NCBI GenBank assembly: GCA_023634235.1
Contig: JAMKCF010000015.1
Location: 9,954,087 to 10,018,086, forward strand
Direction of reading: 5' to 3'
DNA from: Pisaster brevispinus
Taxonomy: Eukaryota > Echinodermata > Asteroidea > Forcipulatida > Asteriidae
Length of the DNA stretch: 64,000 bases
The position numbers and the translations under genes were made by a program. Position 1 is the stretch's first letter. Every line of letters starts with the position of its first letter. Below, in pieces: positions 10,601-19,600 of this stretch. The notes under the pieces are model-generated. The model was not told the origin of the DNA. It saw only the letters and a list, made by a program, of their open reading frames with translations, and ran no database searches.

Positions 10601-13600
10601 TTATCGGCACAGCCGGCATGGTTAAGATACTTCATTCCAAAAAACAGAAATTGAAACTGATCTGTTACTCATCTCAAATTTGCTGTTGTCTGCTTGTAAC
10701 GGGAAAGACACTACTTGCTTATTGTGTGCTCTCTACAGTCACAACCAGTTCCCATTCAGAAACAGGCTGAACCTTCTGCCTCCGTCAATGCTCCTGGTGT
10801 GGCTCCAAGAGGAAACACAGAACCTCTGCCACAGCGAGAACCAAGAAGGGATAGAGATCGTGACCGTGAGAGAGAGCGAGAGCGAGGACGTCCTACTGGA
10901 GGGCGGAGACCAATGGAAGGTCCAGAGCTTGGAAACCGACCACGCCCATCGCAGATTCCTGATAGTCATCAGTTATTTGTCGGTAACCTGCCTCAGGACG
11001 TCAATGATGATGAGCTGAGAGAATTCTTCTCAGGTAAATTTGTTAACAATATTTTGTTATTTACCACTTCATGTCAGATGATGTGTATGCACGTCAAACT
11101 TGTCTAAACTGGCTGACGGTGCCCGGAATAACTTTTGGAAGGGCGGGGGCAATGTGTGTATTGACCCAGACAATAATGTGTAGCGTGCACAGGTGCTTCA
11201 TTTCCTCCTTACAAAGAGGGCAGATGGTACTGGAATTAAAGCTCAAATTCTCCCTTTTTCTGGGGGTTTCTGTGTACTTTGATTCCAAACCTTTGTCCTT
11301 TTGTAACACAAATGTTGCTTACAAGAATGGACAGGCTGTAACCATTGGTTATCATTGTTTATCTTGGGAGGTAAGTCAGATTGTTCTTTGATTCCAGAAT
11401 ACCTTGACAGATTATCGTCCATTAATGTATTCTCAAATTTTCTGGAAGGAAACAATTCCTGGTGCTTATTATAAAAACGATATTCTCAAAGGAAAATGAT
11501 AACCCCAGAAGCTCCCAATAGTTATGAAAAATAATGCTGCGCAGAGGCACGCAAAAGATTTTTGACTAGCAATGTGAGTTAGTTAAAAAGCATACAAGTC
11601 TCTCAACCATTACATAGTGTTCCTTTGGGATCAGACCAATACCTAATGTTCAAGAAAACCATTTAATAGATTATGGAGGATTTTGCTGATGCTCTTGTGT
11701 GTTTGGTTACAGTGTATGGTACGGTTGTAGAGATGCGGATCAACAGGAGTACTGGACCCAAGCCTCTGCCCTACTTTGGCTTCATTGTCTTCTCTGATCA
11801 TATTCCTGTGCAGAAGATCTTAGCTCTCAAGAGGAAAGGGGTATGTACTTTATCTAGTCGTTATTAAGAGTCTAGAATGTAAGACAATTGCAACAAAGGT
11901 GTCATTTTGTGTGACATATTTGCTATGCTTTGCTATTTTACTTGTGTAACCAACCACTTACGATTGCACACATAATCCCTGACAGAAACAAAATGATATA
12001 TTCGTCTTGATTGGCGATGTTCATTTCGTTTAACGTAGTGCGATATCGCAACACGAATTACTGTCCGCAACATGCATTATCTGCATCACACGAACATCTG
12101 AATCAAAATGAACGTCTTGACACTTTTGGCTCTAAGACCCGCCCACATTTTTTTTCTGAGCGCAATTTGAATATTCATAAGATGACTCATACGTTCACAA
12201 TGGTGAGTGAACTGTGATATAGACTGTCCCCTTGCCTATGTGAATGGTGGAGAGAACGTGTTCATGAACGATCATCGCCAATCATAATGAAATGGCGACA
12301 ACGATTGCATTTTGTGATCAGCAGTTAAATGTCTGCAAATGATACATGTCCAAAAATTGTAAAACCCAGTTTACTTCTTGCAAATTTGAATGGTGGTGTG
12401 TGTCACATCACAGGCAGGGGATCTAGTTTGGGGTTAATGATTTCCGTTTGACCTTTCTGCCTCCATAGTCCAACCGGACAGCACCTCTGTACCAGGTGAT
12501 ACAGTCTGCCCGCTCAGAGACTGCACTGAACAGTGGACACCTGTTCGGTCGGCAGTCCCCGGACAGACTCGGTGCAAACTGAACACGATAACAGTAATTT
12601 CCAACACAACACGCCGCGACCTATACCAATGATAAACAGTTTCAGAAACATCACTTATGTCTAGATACCATACACCTACCCTGTCACTGAACGCCTCATT
12701 ATATATTATGCAAATTAGCCTCGTTTTGATCTGCCTGGTTTTTTTTGGGGGGGAGAGAAAAAAACAAAATTGTCAAGACGCTGTTCAGAACCAAATTTAT
12801 AGACTTTCCTAGTCCCTCCGAGTCAGCCTCCCGAACAGTCGATGTTGCGCCCTCTACCGGTGACTAATACAAAAAATAAAGTCGTCAATCAAGACCAATG
12901 ATATATCAGTTCACAGTGCTGGAGGATTTGAGTCTGGTTTCGAGTCAATTTTTGTGGACTCAGACTCGGTCTCCGAGCACTCTGGCTCGGACTCGGACTT
13001 GGACTTGAACCCTGGGTGGGATGCAGTGTGATTCTGAAAAAAGGAAAAAAAAGGGAAAACATGCAACTTTAGCTACTTTCACAAAATCATTCACAAAAAA
13101 AATTGTTTCTTTTGATTCGTTGCCTGTGGCCTTTGCATGTCAACCACGGACCCTGTTTGTTTCAACCACGTATGTCAGAGTTATTGTCTTGTTCAAGTCT
13201 GTGATAGTAGTTTTTTTGCTTGCCTGAAATAGTGCCCTCTTCACCGATAATGCAGAAAAACTAAGCACACTCTCAGACTTGAAACAGTAGGCTAGGTATA
13301 GCTGGCTTGTCGTGTCCGTTTTCGTTGGTTTACGTTGATTGGTTCATGGAGATTTTCTATCTCCATGATTGGTCGTATACACCGGTAGTCCTTGACAGAC
13401 TGACACTCATAATTACAATTTGACACCTACAGATTTTGAACAAGTTAGTTTTTTTTATGCAAGTGTAAAAATTGATTCATTACACAATGGAGATCATTCT
13501 CGTGTCTTTGTGTTTTGACTTTTTAAAATAATACAAGATTTAGCACATCTGGTCACTAGTCTAACAGAAATGGATGGAAATAGCTGAAATTGCATGCAGA

Positions 13601-14398
13601 AATGTTCCATACAAGTGTCAGTCAGTGGGAGGATCGACAGTCAAATTATTGAACCCTGTTCTAGGTGTTTGACGTTATTCCACTGTAAGCCACGCCCACT
13701 TTACAGAAAGTGGCTCCACTGATTACCAGAAGCCCACAGGAGTGAGCTAGTTTCCTCAGAATTAAAAGTTTCTTTCATAAATGCCTTTGATTTTGAAAGA
13801 TGAAATGGGTGAGTTTTTGTAAAATTATACACAAACGTAGCTTTGGGGCCGGAAGAAACAAAACGTTGTGGGGGTACTCACGCATGTGACACAATGACTT
13901 ACCAACAGGACTAACTTTACATAGACATGAGAGATGTGGACTCAGACTCAGATTGGACAAGAGGGGAAAGGACTCGGTGGGGAGGACTTGGTCTCGGTGA
14001 GAAGGACTTGTACAGTAGGGACTCGACTACAGCACTGTCAGTTATTAAAGCTTGCCTAGTTATGTTTGATTGAAGAGACGGATGCAAAGTAGACGTGTAT
14101 TTAAAAAAATTCATACTTTGAAGATCAAAAAAAAATTACACTGACAGTTAGGATTTTTTTTTGAGAGATTGTATTTTTTAATGGTTTTTTGCAGCCCATC
14201 CTGCTACGAGGTGAACATCGGCTAAATGTGGAGGAGAAGAAAGCTAGGGGTACAGAAGTGCGTCCTAGGAACACCAGGCCAGGAAGTGGTGGCCCACCAA
14301 GGGGTGGAGCCGCTGGAAGAGGTGGCCCTCGTGGTGGAATGGGAGGTGGAGTCAATAAAGGAGGTGGTCCTGGGCGCGGCTACAACCCTCAACGTTAA
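4420..14398 (+). CDS. G3BP: G3BP (Ras GTPase-activating protein-binding protein), 10 coding exons, 521 aa
   Basis: Cytoplasmic RNA-binding scaffold whose family nucleates stress granules. CDS exons: 4420-4610, 4992-5073, 6307-6408, 6638-6809, 7657-7765, 7976-8169, 10102-10190, 10739-11033, 11713-11840, 14195-14398; they total 1566 nt, all introns are GT-AG, and the frame stays open throughout. Residues 43-168 are the NTF2-like domain ([36 protein letters not shown]). Phe47, Phe65 and Phe161 match the Phe residues lining the FGDF-peptide pocket of human G3BP1. Residues ~169-283 are acidic, SWA lies at 289-291, an Arg/Asp/Glu run at ~348-366, the RRM at ~391-470 (RNP2 LFVGNL, RNP1 LPYFGFIVF), and the Gly/Arg RGG tail at ~480-521. 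The MVM start is shared with human G3BP1; the Ala/Pro/Ser N-terminus is about 32 residues longer. G3BP1 and G3BP2 are a vertebrate duplication, so this is probably their single pre-duplicate homologue (inference). Confidence 0.96.
4992..5073 (+). CDS. G3BP: G3BP coding exon 2 (NTF2-like)
   Basis: Acceptor TGTGACAG ends at 4991 and the donor is ATG|GTAGGA. It encodes [17 protein letters not shown] and YGQM, the conserved NTF2 segment that carries the pocket residue Phe65. It enters in phase 2 and leaves in phase 0. Confidence 0.93.
6307..6408 (+). CDS. G3BP: G3BP coding exon 3 (NTF2-like)
   Basis: The acceptor follows a strong pyrimidine tract (TTTTTTTCGTTCTTTTTCAG) and the donor is GTTCAG|GTAAAC. 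Its 34 codons encode [11 protein letters not shown] through [11 protein letters not shown], the central strands of the NTF2 fold. Both ends are phase 0. Confidence 0.94.
6638..6809 (+). CDS. G3BP: G3BP coding exon 4 (end of NTF2-like domain)
   Basis: The acceptor GATGCAG ends at 6637 and the donor is AAGTG|GTATGT. It encodes [11 protein letters not shown] and [11 protein letters not shown], the most conserved blocks of the G3BP NTF2 domain, then the start of the acidic region ([10 protein letters not shown]). It leaves in phase 1; the junction codon GTA (Val) is completed by exon 5. Confidence 0.94.
7657..7765 (+). CDS. G3BP: G3BP coding exon 5 (acidic region)
   Basis: Acceptor TTTCTGTCAG, donor GTCAG|GTAACT. 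It encodes [17 protein letters not shown] and a [10 protein letters not shown] motif; together with the next exon this gives YYD...VVSN, which matches the equivalent vertebrate G3BP segment. It leaves in phase 2. Confidence 0.9.
7976..8169 (+). CDS. G3BP: G3BP coding exon 6 (acidic, Glu/Pro-rich)
   Basis: The acceptor TTTTTGATTAG ends at 7975 and the donor is AAAG|GTAAGA. It encodes [16 protein letters not shown], then a Glu/Pro/Asp-rich run ([20 protein letters not shown]). In vertebrate G3BP the equivalent acidic region restrains RNA-driven condensation (family knowledge). Confidence 0.9.
8442..9536. mobile_element. Non-autonomous hAT-like transposon with 8-bp TSD (intron 6)
   Basis: The 1,095-bp element is flanked by perfect 8-bp duplications GTTTGACC (8434-8441 and 9537-9544). 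Its ends are TAGCCCTGGACGATATC and, reverse-complemented, TAACGCTGGACGATATC. An 8-bp duplication and TAG-type termini fit the hAT superfamily. GATATCG-rich subterminal repeats flank the core. No transposase frame is present, so movement would need a partner elsewhere. Confidence 0.88.
9047..9117. repeat. 16-bp tandem repeat of CCAAT-containing units
   Basis: About four units of GGCCAATCGGAAAGT plus one base, bracketed by partial units, lie inside the hAT-like element. Each unit carries a CCAAT word, so the array could bind NF-Y; that is inference. Confidence 0.7.
10102..10190 (+). CDS. G3BP: G3BP coding exon 7 (SWA linker)
   Basis: Acceptor TTTTCACTTTTAG, donor ATGCAG|GTAACC. It encodes [20 protein letters not shown] and on to YQPMQ; the SWA tripeptide is a G3BP family hallmark between the acidic region and the RRM. 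The preceding intron holds a hAT-like element. Confidence 0.88.
10739..11033 (+). CDS. G3BP: G3BP coding exon 8 (basic/acidic run and start of RRM)
   Basis: Acceptor TGCTCTCTACAG, donor TTCTCAG|GTAAAT. It encodes a linker with an unusually regular run of Arg alternating with Asp or Glu (residues ~348-362), then [14 protein letters not shown] with the RNP2 strand of the RRM and helix 1 (DELREFF). It leaves in phase 1. Confidence 0.93.
11713..11840 (+). CDS. G3BP: G3BP coding exon 9 (RRM core)
   Basis: Acceptor TTTGGTTACAG, donor AAAGGG|GTATGT. It encodes [11 protein letters not shown], then the RNP1 strand LPYFGFIVF and helix 2 ([11 protein letters not shown]). It ends in phase 0 with two possible partners: 14195 (canonical) and 12469 (alternative last exon). 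Confidence 0.93.
12008..12284. mobile_element. Small MITE-like element with 12-bp terminal inverted repeats
   Basis: TGATTGGCGATG at 12008-12019 is matched by its exact reverse complement at 12273-12284, giving a 277-bp unit in intron 9. No clear target-site duplication was found, so the assignment is tentative. Confidence 0.4.
12469..12582 (+). CDS. Possible alternative last exon of G3BP (37 codons + TGA)
   Basis: An acceptor with a good pyrimidine tract (GACCTTTCTGCCTCCATAG, ending 12468) opens a frame in phase with exon 9. The 37 codons begin [17 protein letters not shown] and end [10 protein letters not shown] before TGA. Base use is richer in G and C than the flanking intron, and AATAAA lies at 12875-12880. 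Splicing 11840 to 12469 would give a 491-residue protein ending after RRM helix 2 with a novel tail and no RGG region. I do not recognise the tail in any family; it could be a fortuitous open frame. Confidence 0.38.
   Translation, partial: SNRTAPLYQVIQSARSETALNSGHLFGRQSPDRLGAN
12875..12880 (+). terminator. Candidate intronic poly(A) signal AATAAA
   Basis: Canonical hexamer inside intron 9, about 290 bases after the stop of the alternative last exon and 34 bases before the hAT-like element. It would allow an alternative, shorter G3BP transcript. Confidence 0.35.
12914..14037. mobile_element. Non-autonomous hAT-like element (intron 9)
   Basis: The ends are CAGTGCTGGAGGATTTGAGTC and, reverse-complemented, CAGTGCTGTAGTCGAGTC. 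The flanking 8-mers TCAGTTCA (12906-12913) and TCAGTTAT (14038-14045) match at 6 of 8 positions, consistent with an aged 8-bp duplication. Subterminal GGACTCGG/GACTCAGACTC words occur at both ends. No transposase frame remains. It separates the alternative last exon from the canonical one. Confidence 0.75.
14195..14398 (+). CDS. G3BP: G3BP coding exon 10 (RRM end, RGG tail, stop)
   Basis: The acceptor GGTTTTTTGCAG ends at 14194. It encodes [19 protein letters not shown] (last RRM strand and family-typical NVEEKK), then a Gly/Arg-rich tail with repeated RGG-type motifs ending YNPQR and TAA at 14396-14398. RGG tails of this family bind RNA and are arginine-methylated (family knowledge). Confidence 0.95.
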   Translation, partial: PILLRGEHRLNVEEKKARGTEVRPRNTRPGSGGPPRGGAAGRGGPRGGMGGGVNKGGGPGRGYNPQR

Positions 14399-16130
14399 TG
14401 GCGTAGGCTTAATGTGTGTTGGTGTTAATTGACTGACTGGGCCAAAATCGAAACAGGATGGATGAATGAGTGGAACAAATAACATTAAACCAAATAATTA
14501 ACCTCACTTTTGCATAGTTGCATTCAGTTGCTTTTACCATGCACTATGCAAAAGAGTTAATATCTGTTCAACCTACATGTACAATATAAATCCATATTCT
14601 GGTTACGATCTGGTTTGATTTTGGCTCATGGAAGGATTATAATTTTTGTGATATTATGTATCTACATCATTGTATGCAATTCTGAAGGCACTACTAATTA
14701 TTAGATAAAAAGTGTTGTCTGTTTGTGTTTCTCACATTTACAAGATCCAAAAAAATTGAAAACATGTTTATTTTAGAAGCTTTTCTTTGAGTTTTTCATG
14801 TATAATTTATTTGGATAAACTCCCTGACACTACATATCCATGACGATGGATTGTACATGTATTACAGTGCCTTCTTTATCATTGAGTATTGCTTAGAAAT
14901 CTTCAAGATTCTATGAACATATTTATACAAGATATTTATACATTCAGAGGTCACTGATGATTTTGCAGATGAATAATTTTGAACATCTGGGACAAAGGAT
15001 TGGTTACATAAAACTTCAGTATTTATAAATAGAAACAGGTGTATCAGTTTAGGGTTCTCATATCAGATGTTTCATTCAGTTTTTAGGGAAATTTTTAATG
15101 CAAAATCTGAAGTCTTTGCCGAATGTAACATACCTTGCAATGCTTTTTCTTGCTGACACTATTTTAAAGCAAATTATGAGAACCACTTACGTTCAGAGAG
15201 AGCATTGTGTTTTGCTCATATTATTGTGCATTCAGAATTGCATGCTTAAAGTACACTAGAACCCTATCATATTGTTGATTTCTGTTCTCTTTTTGTACAT
15301 GCTGTACTGTTTTCAGCACAGTTAGATAGAGATTAAAAAAATTGTTTTTTGTTCATTCCTGACAAATACATTTTTCTAGCAAAACAGAAGAGTTTTCTGC
15401 ACCTGCAGATTTCTAAAGACATTTTTGTTACTCGTAAGGCTTTTTAAAGGCAACATTAAAGTAAAAACTAAAACAGTTTCTGCAAAATCCAATAGTTTGA
15501 TTGGGATTCGGATAAACAGCGTAGTTGCTCATCAGAATTCAAGATGAAATCTATAGTAGAGTGATCGTGTCAAATTGTCAGGAATATATATTTTTTTCTT
15601 CTTTTTTTGTATTATTAATCAAAAAACTTAAAATGCATGTTAACTTTGTTTTTGAGCTATGACTGAGATGGGTTGGTTTGGTTACTTGCACTTATGTCAT
15701 AAATGATGCTGGAATAAGTAGGTGGGTTAACTTTGTTTCAGAACTGTAAATTCAGCAAGTGTTAAGCAGATACTTTGAAGCATGCTGTCATCGTTATAGC
15801 AGTCAATCTATTAATTACGATACAGATCCACTAAAACAAAATATATTTTTGATGTTTTGCATGCTACTGAAATTAACCAAGTCAACCTTACACAACCAAC
15901 ATGTGATGTGTGTGCACTGGAGATACTTTCAGCTGTTTAGCAGCTATAAAGTGTATGTACATTTGTTCAGTTTCTTAGAACCCAAAGTTGAAAGTTTATA
16001 TAAAAGGTACACAAATTACAAGATCGCCTGGGTAGATTTTTGTTATCAGAGGGGAATTGTGTTGGGTTGTAGATGATACAGACTGGATACAAATACATGG
16101 ACTGTAGACAAAGGGGTAGCATCCAATAAA
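14399..16130 (+). other. G3BP 3'UTR with candidate poly(A) signals
   Basis: AT-rich non-coding DNA follows the stop. AATAAA at 16125-16130 is the first clear hexamer on the sense strand; another at 16639-16644 would extend the UTR to about 16.66 kb. Open frames inside (for example 15759-16076) have no coding character. Which signal is used cannot be told from sequence. Confidence 0.55.
16125..16130 (+). terminator. Candidate poly(A) signal AATAAA for G3BP
   Basis: Canonical hexamer 1.7 kb past the stop codon. A second AATAAA occurs at 16639-16644. Confidence 0.4.
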
Positions 16131-16659
16131 CTTACAGGGAAGGAAGATACAACATTGGTTTCAATCCGATTGCTTTACGATTTTGGTTGGTTATGCTTCT
16201 GTAGGATTCATCTTCAAATTCTTTAAATGAAAGGAGCAAGTATTTTCCAATAGTTGTGAAACAATTTGAGACCCTAGTTGTTTTACAAAGCCTGTTGCTT
16301 TGTAATTATTTATTAATGATTATAAAAACTAGAGAATTCAAAAGGTTAAGGTAAACAGTTTCTGATGTTGTATCTTCCCCGGTAAGATGATTGTAATATT
16401 CAGCTAATACAAAGCATTTTTTAAGTATATATTTGGAAGGTTTTGTTGTTCTTCTGATTTGTATGCTGGCAAGGATTTCCTTGTTCTAGGGTTATTTTGT
16501 AATGATGAAGTGTAATGTATTTCTGGTGCTTAGAAAATGGAGTGTGAAGAAAACTGCAGGGGAAGAGTGGAGGCAAAATGAGCAAGGTGTTGTCTTATAC
16601 TCTTTGCCTGTAATTGCCGGTTAGGTTTGGGATCTATCAATAAAATAGGATGGAATATC

Positions 16660-19600
16660 GGGCTAGTGTGAAGTGGGTTGGGATTGGGAGAGTAACTGTG
16701 GGTTTAAATCATAAACACAAAGGGGATGGGGTTCAAGACCCAACGGGAAGTATTTTGGGTCGAGTTGAACAAGACTTTAAAGTGGGATATTGTTTCTAGG
16801 GTAAAATCTTTGCAGTCAAATTTATGGTATTTTTTTTCTAATTCGGGAAAGGATGGAGTTTTGTAAGGGGCAGGGAAATTTAAGTCAACTGGGCAAGGAC
16901 ATTTGCACCTTTATTATGTTCAAACTTTCAGCTGGAATCAAGTTGATTGAAACAGTTATGAACTGCAACATAATTTTGTGTACATGTATGAGGGCATCGT
17001 CAAAGAATTACACATGACTTGGTCCGTTGGAGGGGTTCATTTGTTGTGGGACTATTGTAAAGTTTTAGCCGGTTGCAGTTAACACTGTCAACAGGAAACA
17101 ACGTCAGGATGGGTCTTGGGATAACAAACTCATTTTGTATAATAAAAAAAGAAGAGTAATTTTTTGTTAGGTATTGATGTGACAATTGAACAGGAGGAAG
17201 TAAAGTCATTACTTAATGACTGCGTTTATGTGGTACAGGTGAGATACCTTGTCACATAGATGTTGCTGATTTGTTATTTATACACACATTGTAGTTGCAC
17301 TCTAAACCTTGAACTGTTCTACAGGTTGTATGTGGACGTGTCTTTGGATTATGTTGACTCTGTTTAAAGAGAGTTCTTAGATGGTAACAGCATTTTGCTT
17401 CATGGAAAAGTAACATTTGATTGATGGAATTCAATCATATGGCTGAATTTCTAAGTTTTCAACTGTTGTTCCGGTTGTTGGCAGTGGGAAAATTGAGTTA
17501 AGAACACATTTATTTAGGAAAATAAGTTCTTTGTGAACTATTGGTGATTAATTGAATTTACCAAGCTCTTAAGAAAGCTGCAAACAAAAATGAAAATCAC
17601 CAACAATGGAAACTTTCTTGATGCAGGGTTAAGATCTCGGAGGTATGTCTGACATTAGTCTGTGTTGTCACTCTACCAAAGTAACATAATTGTAATTGTT
17701 TGTTTGTTTGTTGTTTGTACTTGTTTAGTATACTGTTTAATTTAGAAAGGGGTAAACACAAAGCTAGCTGCACTTGTCTGTTTTGACTGCACTCTGACAG
17801 TAGAGTACGTTCATACGTCACTCCCATTGTCGTCTTGCAGGGGGAGTGGTCATTGGAATGGAAGACCACTGGTACCAAATACAAAGCAAACAGTTACTTC
17901 ATCTGTAGTTCTATCATTACATGTATGGGTTTTAGTGAATTACTTGTGGATTGACAATGCTGACTCTAAATCTAATAGTTTACTTTGCAGCATTCAGGAT
18001 CCATATTAAACATATTGTGAATTTTAATCACTTTCCATACAAATCATTAGACCATTCCGTCAACTCACGAAAAATGTCAAACAATTAGTGCAGCTGGCTT
18101 AGATGAGAAATGTAAAAAAAACGTGTTGTTTCTTTAATTTGATGGTCTGTTGTACTGCACTGGGAAAATAGAACAGTGAAATCATGGTTGGAAAAACTTA
18201 TCCACGCAAACATCTCGTACAACAGTGGAAATGATTGGTCGAGAGTTAAATTTCAACGACTACACTTATTACGAAAGTGATTGGTCAAGTGTCAAACAGT
18301 TTTATGGACCTAGCCAATCAACACCACCGTTGGATAACATTTGTCAATTAAGATTGATCAATTGTTGAAGTGATGTTTTGTTCCATGGTTTTCATGAAGA
18401 TATTTAGACCAGCTGACGTTAACGTAATGTGGAAGCTCAAAGTTCCGATTGGGCTCAGTCTGTAAGTTGTTTTTAAGAAAATAGGGAAGAATAAGCTATT
18501 TAATAAGTCTTATTGTTTTGGTTAAAATTTGAGAAGCACAGAATCTCCCGATTAGATCCTTCATTGCAGTCTTGATCAGGGTGAGGCGTTTGCCAACATG
18601 TTATATGACATTTGTAATTTGTACCTTGAAAATTTCTTTAAGATTATTAAATGAACAAAAAGCAACTAGGGAGAAAATGTTGGCAGCGAAAATAAGATAC
18701 TTAGTTTTCCTACATTTTCGTCATGACATTCCGTGCTTAATCATCATTACTGAATACATGTATGTAATAGACCAAGCATTGTTCCCCTCCTAATGGGGGA
18801 TGCCTCAACCTCTGCCCTTTAGTTTTACCAAAATAGTTTCAAATTTTCCATATTTTTTTCCCCTGTTAAAATTCCAACATCTTGTTGAGAGAGATTATAT
18901 GTTACCCAAGATTTCAGTTTTTTCCAAGTCCCACAGATGCTTTTGAAAAAAGGTCCTTGTTATATAATGAACATTGGACGCCCCCTAGTGTCAATTCAGT
19001 GTCATGATTCCAACTACATGTACATGTATACGTTTGGGGGAGATTATAAGATGTTGACGCAAGCCTGGTGCTGGTTTTTTGAATGTTTAACCTCTGACCT
19101 AATCAATATTTTTACGTCACTGAATTTACATGATCTTCAGGAACCATTCAGTCAGAGGAATCTGTATTTTTTTAATTCAAATTTCCCTCTTGTCATTCGA
19201 GACAGTTTCAAACAGTTTGACCAAAGGAAAATACTTAATTACCAAATCTAAATGACTTCTCCAGTAAGATTGTGTTAAAAAATCAAAATCGATAGTGAAC
19301 ATTTTCCGGAAACCTTTAATTTGCATGACATAAGGTCAACTGTGGTGATTCACAATTTCAATTTACTTGGAATCTCCATATTATTGTCTCTTTAAAGCGT
19401 TTAAAGTTGTCATCTTTATATCGGTGTCAAACATACTTTGGTCCTGTCCGAGACATTGCGTTATTTACCGGGTTAAACTTCCTAAAACCAGCAGCCATTG
19501 GAGTGGCTGGCTTTGTAGAACCTTCTATGACGTGTAATGCCATACGTGCTTTACTGAGTTGCGAATAGTATAATAAAACAAAGGTTCTGTAGACATCCAT

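Noticed and set aside
12011..12217. Frame with a C2H2-finger-like end ([11 protein letters not shown])
   Set aside because: Only the second half of a finger pattern is present, with no cysteine pair before it, and it lies inside a small MITE-like element within an intron; probably coincidence.
15759..16076. 105-codon + frame
   Set aside because: It lies in the G3BP 3'UTR; composition matches the AT-rich UTR and nothing is recognisable.
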